The notes below the pieces were generated by a model. It was given only the letters and a program-made list of their open reading frames with translations, was not told the origin of the DNA and made no database searches. A stretch of 64,000 nucleotides of DNA from Ciona savignyi (lineage: Eukaryota > Chordata > Ascidiacea > Phlebobranchia > Cionidae). A program made the translations under genes and the position numbers. This document shows positions 44,501-51,278 of the stretch, one piece after another (within the stretch, counting starts at the first letter, position 1; every line of letters starts with the position of its first letter). The stretch lies in contig CH003129.1 in NCBI GenBank assembly GCA_000149265.1, forward strand, positions 359,266 to 423,265. The letters are read 5' to 3'.

Positions 44501-47500
44501 ATCACTGGAGTGGAATGGGCTATATCTTCCTTAGTGACATACAGTTGCATTGCGACTTACTTACCGTCGATTGCATCCAATATGTGTCAAGCCGCTCTTA
44601 CTTGGTCTCAAACTACCGGACCTACTTGCCTTAAAGGTAAAATAAATAATCGCCATTGACATTTATGCTAATTACGTTAATTTCAGCATCATTGTTTAAG
44701 TGTTCTATCACAAACTATGTTTGCAGTGTGTTCAGCAGCAGTGCCGACTGGAACCGGGGGTGCCACAAGCGCTGTGGACGCCGCAAATAACCCGTTACCT
44801 GGCAACAATGTAGAAGGCACAAAATACATCTATAGTTGCCCCAGCGGGATGGCTATTGCAGTCGGTGGCTCAGCGGACACCACATGCACCAACGGCGCTT
44901 GGAGCAATCAAGGACCCACTTGTGTTCCAGGTAACAATATGGAGAATGAAATTATTTTAACTTGTTCTTAACAAAGGTATTTTTCAGCTTGCTCAGCCCC
45001 CCCGACTTCTGCAGTTGGCGCCGCAACCGCCACCCCAAATAACCCCAATAACCCGGAAACTACACAAGTTACATACACCTGCGCAACGGGCACAAGTCTT
45101 GTCGGAACTGCTCAAATTACATGTCTATCAACCCGCTTATGGTCACCAGCAGTTGCACCGGATTGCGTAACCAGTATGCTCATTGCCTTAATATTTTCCA
45201 CCAGGGTAGAATATAATATAATCATTATATTTAGATTGTCCTAGTCCGCCATCAATTCCCTTCAACGGAGCGGCAAATGCACCTGCTACTGGCCCATATA
45301 TAATTGGCTTTACTGTAACATACAGCTGTTTGGCTACTTTCACGCTGACTGGGCCGACAACAAACATGTGTACAAGGACTGGTACGGCAGCTGCAGGCGC
45401 ATGGTCAGGAGCTGCCCCAACATGCATTAAAGGTTTTCTTTCCCTGTATAATGTTTTCTTTGTTATTTTGTTAAGACAAATGCAAAGCTCATCATAAAGA
45501 GCATAAGTTGTCATTTTCAGTGTATTCACGCATGAAACTTGGTAAAGGTTTTGCGTACTCTTAATGAGAGAATTATGGTTCACTATGAGAACACAGGTCT
45601 TTGTTCTTCATTGCCAATTTTTCTCCTGTATTGCTCACAAACCAGGGGTAGGAGTTTCAATTAGGCACAACTATTGCCTTAATCTGCCTGTCATCATCAA
45701 ACCAATGTTGTCAATTCTAGTTGACAAGATCTGAATTTAATAATAACTAAATTTTAACCCACTCCCATTTGTGTATCATTCTCTTTAACTGTGAATAGGT
45801 GATGCTCTAAGATCCCCTAGTATTTATACCACTACCGTACTAACTACCAAATCCGTAAATTAGGAGGTTTTCCACCAATATGTGTAGTATTTCTCTTACC
45901 CCATAACCACAACGATAAATGGAATTTTAAAAGCATTTTTCTGGTACTATGAAGCTGTCAACATCTATTTGAGACTAGGTATTAAACTTTTTTTCTGACA
46001 GCTTGCCCTGACCCCCCTGCGATTCAAGCCAACGGAGCACCTAATGTACCGGCCGCTGGGCCTTACAACTTTAATGCATTGGTAGCATACAGCTGCGTAG
46101 CCACACACGCACTGCAAGGAACAACTCCAAACGTTTGTGAAGACAAGAATGGTGTGGGCACATGGAAGTCTGCAGCCCCCAAATGTCTGCTGAGTAAGTT
46201 TGGGAAACAGTACGATTTGAGCCCGCAGTTCTCAATTTTATTTTACCGAAATGTCGTTCTTTTTTTAGAATGCACGACTGCACCCCCAGCATTGACCGTA
46301 AATGGAAATACGGTGCTGGATGCTGCTGCTGGAAGCAATCCTGTTCCTGGAATGAACGTGGAGGGCACAAAATACAATTATGTGTGTGCAGCTACATACA
46401 CCATTGCTGCTGGTGGTGCCACTGATACAACGTGTACAAACGGAGCCTGGTCCAATCCCATACCAACTTGTGTGGCAGGTGAAGTGCATGTATATCCCAT
46501 GATTTTTATGGGTTTCCTGTTACAATGGTGCGTATCGCGGAATAAGTAGGTGTCATACCTTTTTTTTGGCATACCACATATAATTCAAATTCATGAATAC
46601 TTGTATCTATCTCATAATAATCATTTATACCCTTTAGTTATTTAAGATCTATACAACGACTTGCTGTTTAACCATATAATTTCACAGCTTGTACTGCCCC
46701 ACCGGCCTCTGCAGTTGGCGCCGCAACCGCCACCCCAAATAACCCCAGTAACCCGCAAACTACACAAGTTACATACACATGCCCAGCAGCTGGAACAAGT
46801 CTGGTCGGAACAGCCACAATTACCTGTCAAGCCACCCGTGTATGGTCACCAGCAGTTGCACCTGATTGCGTGACAGGTAGGAGTTGTGAACATCAGTTGG
46901 TTGATTTGTGTCTGTGACATCGGTGTTTACTCCTATGATTATTTCTACTCTTAGACTGCCCGGCACCACCAACAATCGCTGCCAATGGTGCAGCAAACGT
47001 GCCTGCAGTCGGTCCTTACAAAATTGGAACAACTGTAACCTACAGCTGTGCTGCCAACTTTGATCTAAAAGGCTCTGCAACCAATATGTGCCAACGGGTT
47101 GGAGCTGCTGCCGCTGGGACCTGGACTTCAACGACTGCCCCGACATGCGTCACTGGTGAGATTTTCTCGCAGCAATTTTTTCCTACAGCTGCTTAACTGA
47201 GTATTTGCAGCGGACAAGGACCTGGACATTGTCTTTATACTGGATGGAAACAATCCTTTGGATGATTGCACCACAAAGACAAGCACAATACCTGTTCTTC
47301 CCGGAGCAGCGTTAACTTCCACCTTGTTTCCTAACTTCTTTGCCCAAAGTGCTCTGGCTTTAAGGCAAGGATCCTTTTTTTGCCCTAAACAAATAAAAAC
47401 GTTTTTTTTATATCTCTACATTATGTTTAAGGGCTGGTGTTCTTGTGTTGCACGTCTAACATTTTTCAACTATGTTTTTTCAGTATTGAGGCTGGATGGA

Positions 47501-50500
47501 ATACTGTAAACCAAGCGAACACAAGGATTGCTTATCAAATGCACGCTGGAGTCTGCGATATAGCATCATCGAACAATCTTTTTAGCATTAAAACTTTGAA
47601 TTCGCTATCTAACACCAATGCTTTGGTAAGATACTGTTCTTGTTTAGCCAAGTGTACCAAACTGACCAGTTAGTCTGGGGGGGGGTTTAGTGAGACTCCT
47701 TTCAACCAAAAGTTTGCAGATTCGAAACTGGTTGCTGGTTTGAAAACTAGACATTGCCTGAAACCTGCAGATGAATAGGTTTTACCAAATTAAAGTAAAG
47801 TGTGTATCATACACAAAACATTGTAATATCTTAGGTAACCTGACGATGGACGCGTAGTGATCTGACGATTGCTTGAGTGTTAACCCCCTTGGTTTACCCA
47901 TTCACGGGGATAAACATGAATATCCTATCATATCCTAAACTTACCTGCCTTGCAAAATATAGGATTCGATATTAAGGTTTTATCCATGTTAATGAAAATT
48001 ATAAGACAGGCTGGCATTGTTATATAGGCTGATAATACATTACATCTAATGTACTCGATTAAGTTGATATTAGTACTCTTTGCCAATGAAAAAAAAACTT
48101 ACTTGTCAGAAATTTGTTTAAATCAACCATTCAGCTTCCTGCAGACCACATACACTATTGCTAGAAGAGGTATTTACATATTGGATTATTAGCCAAGTAA
48201 TTTAAATAAGCACCTTACTTGTCTGTTGTGAGGTGGACAGCACTTTTCTTAAAAATATGCTGTTTCAACCCACCGGTTAAATATTTATTAAAAAGAAACT
48301 TTTTATTTAGTAAAAGCCTATAATCACTGTGTTAGGGTGAAGTCCCTTAATTGCCTTGCCCAAAAACACAATTGGGTCTCAATCACACACAACAAACAGT
48401 AGGTTCTGTAAACTGATGTTAGCAGTAAGGAAATCTGACTGCTACCTGTGTGATAACGCATATTTTATATTCTCTAATAGGAAGATAAACATAAATATCC
48501 TTTCAGCTGGCAGGTCAGGCTTACCGGTGTACAACCCCTGATAACCCCGTTAAAGCCATCCAGTGTGCCCAAGCATTTAACTTTGTTTCTGGCCGAGGAG
48601 ACCGATCAACGATTCCAAATGTCATTATACTTGTAATGCACGACACCCAAAAATATACCGCAACAGAACGAGGTAACCAATAGTTTGTAAAAGGAAGAAC
48701 ATTTGTTTTATCAAGCAATAAATTTTCTTTTGCAGCAAACTAGTTTAGGTAAACTTTATTAAAAAATGTTCAAATTTTGTCTTTAAAAATAGTCAAGAAT
48801 ACAATAGAAAATACATTTGTAATATCTGCTGCCATTTTGTCTAGGCAACAGTTTAGTGGTATCATGTCAGAACATAAAGCATACAAAAACGTACAAAAGA
48901 GTAGGCCTACTGTTTTAATAAAAACAGGATTTAAAATATCTGTGACCAAAACTATCATGCTCACTTTGTATCTTTTGCATAATGCAAGCACCTAAGTTGC
49001 AGCAACCCAGTAAAATGCTATGGCTTAAAAACCAAAGTAAACATCTTACAAATACATTCACTGGTTTTATGAAAACTGTACTAAACTTCATAGCCGTTTC
49101 ATTAAAATTTGAAATAACTTAAGTGACCTGTGGTCATCTATGAGTTGTTCATGGTATAATAACCCCTGTAATTTTTCCATTGTCTGGATAAGAGTTTCTT
49201 TGTTTTCAATTACTATTTCCTTTTTTTTTAATTTACAAGAAGGGAAGAATACATAGATTTTTAAGGGTATTTTTGTCGATAACCTGTTTTTCTTAATGGG
49301 TTACAATTTTTTACTGAATACGAAACTTATTTTATCAAGAATAATAAAGTAAACTTAATCGATAATTTAAGAGATAGAAAATGGTTTAATCTGTTTTTAA
49401 GTCTGTCTAGCAAAACATTGTTTTAAAGAGTTAAAGACACATCCATTACTTATAAATTACGTTTGCTTTGCAGCTACATTTTTAACTGAGATGACAGCAG
49501 CGAGACCAACTCTGCTTGGAACTCTCCTTATCACAACAGCTGTGCAAACAACCGACGTCGCTGGCTATACAGCCAATGAACAATGTATGTTGCATACTCT
49601 TTAACATTAATGTTACCTGCCAATGTGAGGTAAAGGTAGCGCCATGTCTATGGGGAGTGGTTTAGAGGCTACCCAGTAAATATTTAAAGGTTTAAAGTCC
49701 ACCTAGCAAACGATTTAAATCCACGCAAAAGACAAATTGCGTAATAGGTTAATGACACCCGTCCACATACAAATAGTATGCAAAAGTCACCTTAAGTACC
49801 AATATACGAGCGTAAGAAAGGAACTCGAAATTTGAAAAAGAAATATATTTTGAACTTAAAAGTCTAGGATGCATTTAAAAAACCCAAAGGGTTACTAGTC
49901 TTGGTGTGGTGCAAACAAGAAGACTAAAGTAATTAATGCTTTAATCGCCAAAAGTTTGCAGTCAAAATTTAGGACAACATTTATAACACACATTTTAAGT
50001 TTTTTCTTTTTTCTTTATTTATATCTGTTTTGAATGGAATGTAATATGATGTGTACACCCAGGGGTAAAACATAGATCCAGAATCTGTCAATAGGTTTAA
50101 AAAAATAGAGTAGTGAATCAGATAGTGACAGTTTTATTCTTTTTTCTTACATTAAACGGAACACAGACAATACTAAAAGGAGGGAAAGCGGGAATAATGA
50201 AAGAAGGGAAACTGCACATTATACATTAACCTTAATCCAAGAACTGACCTTAACTTCAACCCCTTTCCCTCCTTTTGGTTTTCTCCACGAAATACTTTTA
50301 TATAATGCGCGCTAAGCTTGCGCATTGAATTGAGGGCAATCAAGTAATTAACAGAAATAAATGCAAAGAAGGTTACATTAGTCTCAGCAGCGAAGTAACC
50401 ATTAAATTTGTTCCACAGACATCAGAATGCTGCTAGGCTGCCCGACCACAGGCTCCTGCTCAACATTTCTGGGAACAATACACAATTCAGCTAACATTAT

Positions 50501-50540
50501 CAGCAATATTAAGTTGGCGACTCTAACCTTAACAGGCTAG
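26396..50540 (+). CDS. Gene B: signal peptide-trefoil(2)-EGF-CCP(22-23)-vWA-like secreted protein, complete
   Basis: Thirty-five exons: signal peptide plus half trefoil, second half of trefoil, linker, first half and second half of trefoil 2, 57-bp linker, EGF, 23 CCP exons, five vWA-like exons. Every junction has AG and GT, or GC at two donors (40268 and 47365). Leaving out the frameshifted CCP10, exon lengths sum to 5,472 nt, exactly 1,823 codons plus stop, with phases matching at every junction. ATG has a purine at -3 and G at +4. No transmembrane or GPI-type tail follows the vWA part. Trefoil, EGF, CCP and vWA domains are extracellular binding modules. The ligand is unknown. The CCP exon at 32564 is interrupted by an assembly gap. 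Confidence 0.85.
26501..26812 (+). repeat. About 140-bp tandem repeat including the end of gene B exon 1
   Basis: Unit runs from the last 29 bp of exon 1 (AACGAAAGTCGGTTGCCTCG) through the donor and about 110 bp of intron. Starts near 26501, 26641 and 26782. The second copy keeps GTGAGT; the third reads CATGTCGCGTCAG, so its donor is lost. Confidence 0.88.
26813..28239 (+). other. Intron 1 of gene B, no element recognised
   Basis: GC-richer palindromic patches around 27185-27370 (for example GACTACAATGTCGTACC and AATCAATCGGCTTGG against CCGATTGATT) could be a decayed element. No open coding segment. Confidence 0.4.
28240..28283 (+). CDS. Gene B exon 2: second half of trefoil 1
   Basis: 44 bp, phase 2 to 1, acceptor TTTCACCTCGCAG, donor GTAAAA. 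Encodes [14 protein letters not shown]: the CC pair, aromatic residue, Asp and last Cys of a trefoil. Confidence 0.78.
28376..28570 (+). mobile_element. tRNA-like SINE fragment of uncertain family
   Basis: GTGGTTAAGTGTTC and GGTTGTAGGTTCAATTCTAC are A- and B-box-like; AACACACTGAAATCGC further on resembles the SINE-I body. Confidence 0.45.
28637..28687 (+). CDS. Gene B exon 3: linker between trefoil domains
   Basis: 51 bp, phase 1-1, acceptor AAACAG, donor GTAAGT. Encodes [17 protein letters not shown], no cysteine. Support rests on splice sites and on keeping the frame between the two trefoil domains. Confidence 0.6.
29250..29361 (+). CDS. Gene B exon 4: first half of trefoil 2
   Basis: 112 bp, phase 1 to 2, acceptor TTTTGTTTCAG, donor GTACGT. 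Encodes [20 protein letters not shown], then [13 protein letters not shown]-x-C-G-x-x-x-P is the middle of the trefoil consensus. A second AG (CTGCAG) 13 bp inside the exon would cause an in-frame stop, so the first acceptor is chosen. Confidence 0.75.
29622..29801 (-). mobile_element. SINE-I copy, head missing
   Basis: GTAGGATAGGATGTCCATG to GCTGGTATCAGGCAATGG on +. Confidence 0.85.
29880..30465 (+). other. Intron of gene B, nothing recognised
   Basis: AT-rich intron sequence. Confidence 0.4.
30469..30634 (-). mobile_element. SINE-I copy, head missing
   Basis: GGATAGGATAGGATATTC to TTTGGTAGAACCCATTAA on +. Confidence 0.86.
30640..31440 (+). other. Intron of gene B, nothing recognised
   Basis: AT-rich. 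Small inverted repeats such as CTCGGGAAATTCCCGAG near 30788 and a doubled ACCCTCGTGTA at 31003-31033. Confidence 0.4.
31443..31513 (+). CDS. Gene B exon 5: second half of trefoil 2
   Basis: 71 bp, phase 2 to 1, acceptor GTCTTCCAG, donor GTAAGT. Encodes [17 protein letters not shown] then VHALYY. Same length and phases as the gene A exon at 1060. Confidence 0.82.
31769..32155 (+). repeat. 30-bp minisatellite in gene B
   Basis: About 13 tandem copies of a 30-bp unit with core TTAGAATTAACTAACCACAT followed by GGACAACTCA. Ends 50 bp before the 57-bp exon. The unit length is a multiple of 3, which explains the open frame across it. Confidence 0.92.
32205..32261 (+). CDS. Gene B exon 6: 57-bp Cys-containing linker
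   Basis: 57 bp, phase 1-1, acceptor TTTTCTTAG, donor GTAATA. Encodes [18 protein letters not shown]. Counterpart of gene A exon 2619. Confidence 0.82.
32318..32431 (+). CDS. Gene B exon 7: EGF-like domain
   Basis: 114 bp, phase 1-1, acceptor CCTCACAG, donor GTAAAA. Encodes [16 protein letters not shown] and [14 protein letters not shown]; six cysteines. The D-x-D-E start fits a calcium-binding EGF. Confidence 0.92.
32564..32854 (+). CDS. Gene B CCP/sushi exon 1, interrupted by an assembly gap
   Basis: Acceptor CATGCAG, donor GTTTGA. Begins [19 protein letters not shown]; after the gap [26 protein letters not shown], ends PPTCVK. The 14 bases before the N run (GATGCAGCATTCTA) recur right after it. 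Removing the 100 N and one 14-bp copy gives 177 bp, an exact phase 1-1 length. The conserved Trp is absent (RIFSPSPP). Confidence 0.82.
32622..32721. other. 100-N assembly gap
   Basis: Run of exactly 100 N inside CCP exon 1 of gene B, flanked by the same 14 bases on both sides. Confidence 0.99.
32930..33030 (+). mobile_element. SINE-I 5' fragment
   Basis: Head TTAGTTAGTGCGTCGGC, B-box region TTGGATCGAAACTGGTC, then GCCCTTGGGCAAAG where it stops. Confidence 0.7.
33365..33435 (+). tRNA. tRNA-Glu(UUC)-like sequence, probably a pseudogene
   Basis: 71 nt. ATGGTCTAGTGGTTCGGATT matches the tRNA-Glu D arm, CCTGGCTTTCACCCAGG is a perfect anticodon arm with TTC, and CCCGGGTTTAATTCCCGG a perfect T stem. 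The T loop is TTTAATT rather than TTCGA-x-T and the acceptor stem has two mismatched pairs, so it may be inactive. A SINE-I copy begins 13 bp downstream. Confidence 0.6.
33449..33707 (+). mobile_element. SINE-I copy
   Basis: Head GTGGTTAGTCTGTTGGATTA to tail AAACATCCTATCC; part of the GTGTCCTTG block deleted. Confidence 0.88.
33959..34132 (+). CDS. Gene B CCP/sushi exon 2
   Basis: 174 bp, phase 1-1, acceptor TTTTTTTCAG, donor GTATGT. Begins [15 protein letters not shown], contains [19 protein letters not shown], ends TAPTCN. Confidence 0.92.
34580..34880 (-). mobile_element. SINE-I copy, full length
   Basis: GGATATAGGATATTCATG through all conserved blocks to CGCTAGACCACCAGGACGG on +. One of the best-preserved copies. 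Confidence 0.92.
35589..35771 (+). CDS. Gene B CCP/sushi exon 3
   Basis: 183 bp, phase 1-1, acceptor CATACGCAG (weak pyrimidine tract), donor GTATGC. Begins [14 protein letters not shown], contains [16 protein letters not shown] and NVW, ends APACTAA. The intron upstream is open in the same frame for about 300 bp, probably by chance. Confidence 0.9.
36054..36245 (+). CDS. Gene B CCP/sushi exon 4
   Basis: 192 bp, phase 1-1, acceptor TTTTCCCCCAG, donor GTAAAA. Begins [15 protein letters not shown], contains [20 protein letters not shown] and SWNF, ends TTCVQ. A SINE-I copy starts 8 bp past the donor. Confidence 0.92.
36253..36506 (-). mobile_element. SINE-I copy at the CCP4 donor
   Basis: Tail GAATAGGATAGGATTTTC starts 8 bp after the exon; ends near CCTTTAACAGTTGG on +. 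Confidence 0.87.
36817..36996 (+). CDS. Gene B CCP/sushi exon 5
   Basis: 180 bp, phase 1-1, acceptor TTTCATTCCAG, donor GTCCTG (weak). Begins [15 protein letters not shown], contains [22 protein letters not shown], ends APTCTK. Confidence 0.88.
37053..37235 (+). CDS. Gene B CCP/sushi exon 6
   Basis: 183 bp, phase 1-1, acceptor TTATTTCAG, donor GTATTT. Begins [19 protein letters not shown], contains [15 protein letters not shown], ends APECKP. Counterpart of the frameshifted gene A exon 9718. Confidence 0.9.
37467..37717 (-). mobile_element. SINE-I copy
   Basis: GGTAGGATAGGATATACATG to AACCACCAGGCTAATCTG on +; internal deletion after GGGAAAACCA. Confidence 0.89.
37854..38048 (+). CDS. Gene B CCP/sushi exon 7
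   Basis: 195 bp, phase 1-1, acceptor CCATTTCAG, donor GTAAGT. Begins [14 protein letters not shown], contains [28 protein letters not shown] and ends VCEK. The conserved Trp is missing; otherwise four cysteines. Confidence 0.85.
38715..38921 (+). CDS. Gene B CCP/sushi exon 8
   Basis: 207 bp, phase 1-1, acceptor GTTGCCAG, donor GTGAGT. Begins [15 protein letters not shown], contains [32 protein letters not shown]. Confidence 0.92.
38922..39560 (+). other. Intron of gene B, nothing recognised
   Basis: Very AT-rich intron sequence up to the SINE-I copy at 39562. No exon, tandem repeat or element recognised. Confidence 0.4.
39562..39832 (-). mobile_element. SINE-I copy shared with gene C
   Basis: TTAGGATAGGATATTCATG to CACTAGACTAACCTGTCGG on +. 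The matching place in gene C (63821) carries the same copy with the same small changes, so it predates the duplication. Confidence 0.9.
40082..40267 (+). CDS. Gene B CCP/sushi exon 9, GC donor
   Basis: 186 bp, phase 1-1, acceptor GCGTTTCAG. Begins [12 protein letters not shown], contains [21 protein letters not shown], ends APKCES. The intron starts GCAAGA rather than GT; the same GC donor is kept in gene C (63386). Confidence 0.88.
40328..40518 (+). pseudogene. Gene B CCP exon 10, frameshifted
   Basis: Compared with the intact gene C exon (63138-63326), this copy has three single-base insertions near 40340, 40390 and 40410. The first brings a TAG into frame. The donor CTACAG/GTGCAT of gene C has become CTCCAGTGTGCA. 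The tail still reads [12 protein letters not shown] and [11 protein letters not shown]. Phase 1-1 exons can be skipped without loss of frame. Confidence 0.82.
40636..40824 (+). CDS. Gene B CCP/sushi exon 11
   Basis: 189 bp, phase 1-1, acceptor TTTGTGTCAG, donor GTAATT. Begins [14 protein letters not shown], contains [31 protein letters not shown]. Confidence 0.93.
41018..41587 (+). repeat. 21-bp minisatellite, gene B copy
   Basis: About 27 tandem copies of a 21-bp unit, TTTAACCTCCACACCACATGC, with point variants; ends about 23 bp before CCP12. The same array lies in the matching intron of gene C, where it is over three times longer. Confidence 0.95.
41611..41799 (+). CDS. Gene B CCP/sushi exon 12
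   Basis: 189 bp, phase 1-1, acceptor TTTTATTTAG, donor GTATGG. Begins [17 protein letters not shown], contains [33 protein letters not shown]. One codon longer than the gene C copy. Confidence 0.93.
41859..42038 (+). CDS. Gene B CCP/sushi exon 13
   Basis: 180 bp, phase 1-1, acceptor ATCCAACAG, donor GTAAAA. Begins [15 protein letters not shown], contains [24 protein letters not shown]. Confidence 0.93.
42100..42306 (+). CDS. Gene B CCP/sushi exon 14, fourth Cys replaced by Trp
   Basis: 207 bp, phase 1-1, acceptor TCTGTTTAG, donor GTAAAA. Begins [14 protein letters not shown], contains [23 protein letters not shown], then DYPTWTGG. Gene C has DYPTCTGG, so codon 42297-42299 changed from TGT to TGG and the second disulfide cannot form. 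Confidence 0.9.
42383..42574 (+). CDS. Gene B CCP/sushi exon 15
   Basis: 192 bp, phase 1-1, acceptor TTTTTTTTCAG, donor GTGATT. Begins [17 protein letters not shown], contains [33 protein letters not shown]. The conserved Trp is replaced by Tyr. Confidence 0.9.
42575..43912 (+). other. Gene B intron 15, expanded compared with gene C
   Basis: Contains the gap at 43066-43165 and several ACACATGATCTAGTAA-like repeats around 42915-43060. The matching intron of gene C is about 0.66 kb against 1.88 kb here; the hAT insertion explains 0.35 kb of the difference. Confidence 0.6.
43066..43165. other. 100-N assembly gap
   Basis: Run of exactly 100 N in gene B intron 15. Flanks (ATGATCTGTCGATAA and ACGATCTAATCGTG) do not overlap, so this gap may hold real missing sequence. 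Confidence 0.99.
43921..44267. mobile_element. Non-autonomous hAT-type element with 8-bp target duplication
   Basis: 347 bp. Ends CAGTGGTTCTTAAACT and AGTTTAAGAAGCCCTG are terminal inverted repeats with two mismatches, of the CAG-x-GGTTCT type common in hAT elements. Both sides carry CTTTAGAA, a perfect 8-bp target duplication (43913-43920, 44268-44275). The gene C intron shows the empty site (CTTAAGAA between the same flanks). No transposase. Confidence 0.9.
44457..44636 (+). CDS. Gene B CCP/sushi exon 16
   Basis: 180 bp, phase 1-1, acceptor TCTGTGCAG, donor GTAAAA. Begins [18 protein letters not shown], contains [27 protein letters not shown]. Its 3' 106 bp are identical to gene A CCP6. 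Confidence 0.93.
44727..44930 (+). CDS. Gene B CCP/sushi exon 17
   Basis: 204 bp, phase 1-1, acceptor GTTTGCAG, donor GTAACA. Begins [12 protein letters not shown], contains [30 protein letters not shown]. First unit of a repeated three-CCP block (17-18-19, 21-22-23). Confidence 0.92.
44988..45173 (+). CDS. Gene B CCP/sushi exon 18
   Basis: 186 bp, phase 1-1, acceptor TTTTTCAG, donor GTATGC. Begins [17 protein letters not shown], contains [33 protein letters not shown]. Very similar to exon 22. Confidence 0.92.
45235..45432 (+). CDS. Gene B CCP/sushi exon 19
   Basis: 198 bp, phase 1-1, acceptor TATATTTAG, donor GTTTTC. Begins [17 protein letters not shown], contains [29 protein letters not shown]. 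Confidence 0.92.
45433..46001 (+). other. Intron of gene B, matched in gene C
   Basis: No repeat recognised. Clearly homologous to the shorter gene C intron 57634-58144. Confidence 0.5.
46002..46193 (+). CDS. Gene B CCP/sushi exon 20
   Basis: 192 bp, phase 1-1, acceptor TTTCTGACAG, donor GTAAGT. Begins [17 protein letters not shown], contains [32 protein letters not shown]. Confidence 0.92.
46269..46478 (+). CDS. Gene B CCP/sushi exon 21
   Basis: 210 bp, phase 1-1, acceptor CTTTTTTTAG, donor GTGAAG. Begins [15 protein letters not shown], contains [32 protein letters not shown]. Repeats the exon 17 type. Confidence 0.93.
46688..46876 (+). CDS. Gene B CCP/sushi exon 22
   Basis: 189 bp, phase 1-1, acceptor AATTTCACAG, donor GTAGGA. 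Begins [17 protein letters not shown], contains [32 protein letters not shown]. Repeats the exon 18 type. Confidence 0.93.
46955..47155 (+). CDS. Gene B CCP/sushi exon 23
   Basis: 201 bp, phase 1-1, acceptor CTACTCTTAG, donor GTGAGA. Begins [17 protein letters not shown], contains [27 protein letters not shown]. Last CCP before the vWA-like part, only 55 bp of intron away. Confidence 0.93.
47211..47364 (+). CDS. Gene B vWA-like domain, exon 1, GC donor
   Basis: 154 bp, phase 1 to 2, acceptor GTATTTGCAG. Encodes [19 protein letters not shown], the first vWA strand with the metal-site D-x-S-x-S altered to DGNNP. Then SALAL and a donor reading AG/GCAAGG, a GC-AG intron. The gene C copy uses GT here. 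Confidence 0.85.
47484..47625 (+). CDS. Gene B vWA-like domain, exon 2
   Basis: 142 bp, phase 2 to 0, acceptor TTTTTTCAG, donor GTAAGA. Encodes [30 protein letters not shown] and [10 protein letters not shown]. Confidence 0.88.
47662..47937 (+). mobile_element. SINE-I copy
   Basis: Head CTGACCAGTTAGTCTGG with a G run, tail GAATATCCTATCATATCC. Not shared with gene C, whose copy in the same intron has the opposite orientation relative to the gene. Confidence 0.89.
48380..48503 (+). mobile_element. SINE-I 3' remnant forming a splice acceptor region
   Basis: CACACACAACAAACAGTA, AAATCTGACTGCTACCTGTG and GGAAGATAAACATAAATATCC match the SINE-I 3' half; its tail runs into TTTCAG of vWA exon 3. Confidence 0.65.
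48507..48672 (+). CDS. Gene B vWA-like domain, exon 3
   Basis: 166 bp, phase 0 to 1, acceptor ATATCCTTTCAG, donor GTAACC. Encodes [64 protein letters not shown] corresponds to the vWA strand that normally ends TDG. The acceptor lies in the tail of a SINE-I remnant. Confidence 0.88.
48673..49473 (+). other. Intron of gene B, nothing recognised
   Basis: AT-rich intron; no exon, element or array recognised. Confidence 0.4.
49474..49584 (+). CDS. Gene B vWA-like domain, exon 4
   Basis: 111 bp, phase 1-1, acceptor TTTGCTTTGCAG, donor GTATGT. Encodes [35 protein letters not shown]. Confidence 0.88.
49585..50418 (+). other. Intron of gene B, nothing recognised
   Basis: Purine-rich AAGGAGGGAAAG-like stretch around 50175-50215 and its pyrimidine complement CCCTTTCCCTCCTTTTGG at 50261-50278, a possible hairpin. 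No coding segment. Confidence 0.4.
50419..50540 (+). CDS. Gene B vWA-like domain, last exon and stop
   Basis: 122 bp from phase 1 to TAG, acceptor TGTTCCACAG. Encodes [19 protein letters not shown], then KLATLTLTG and stop. No hydrophobic or GPI-type tail. Confidence 0.88.
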
Positions 50541-51085
50541 AAGAAAGCTCTGTTTCTATGTGCTTACCTCTTAAACTATAAATTGAAAATTTTAATCATC
50601 CTTTCCGACGAAAAGCTGCTAGAAAAAAGAAAATAATAAGTTTTAATTTTTGTATCCTTAAACCAGTGATGGGATTTAAAATGATAAGAACAGGTTCTCT
50701 TTTGTATCGTATTTACTAACAACAGGCTCCCTAAAAGGTCTAATGTCCGTAAAAAATCAAGAATCGGATCGGTGATTGTCCCGAAGTTCCAAGAACAAGT
50801 TCGACCGAACCCATGTGAACCTCTTGAATCCCATCACTGTCCTTAACCCTTAATTAACAATGCATATATCTGGCCATTATTATATTAAAAGATTTATTTG
50901 CAATTTCTTATGGTGTTGCTTCGCCTTGCTGCTAATAATTACTAATGTCTTGCACTATGTAAAATAGTTTCCTAAAGTAAGCTAACCATCGCAAATAAAG
51001 ATCAATTATTCACAAAAAATTATTTTTATAGGCCTACATTTGGCAAAGTAATTCACAATATAGTACTTTAAAATGTACAGCAAAA
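50541..51085. other. Space between the convergent ends of genes B and C
   Basis: AT-rich, no ORF or canonical polyadenylation signal recognised for gene B. SINE-I remnants follow at 51.1-51.5 kb. Confidence 0.4.
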
Positions 51086-51090
51086 TTAGT

Positions 51091-51270
51091 TAGGATCGGA
51101 TATTTGTGTATGCCAGTGAATGGGAAAATGAATGTGCGTTCCATAGGGGCAATCGTCAGAATATTTTGCTTCCACCGTAGTGTTACTGGAGCTATTGCAG
51201 TGTGTTGTGTATGTTTAGGAAGTTTCTTCTATTTGGTAGAAACTATATTTCACTTGCTTCATAAACCACA
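51091..51270 (-). mobile_element. SINE-I remnant
   Basis: AGGATCGGATATTTGTG, GGGCAATCGTCAGA and GAGCTATTGCAGTGTGTTGT on +. Confidence 0.75.
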
Positions 51271-51278
51271 TTTGTTAA

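Noticed and set aside
45188-45583. 131-codon minus-strand frame, also mirrored at 57994-58389
   Set aside because: Shadow of CCP19; it is duplicated only because the B and C arms are.
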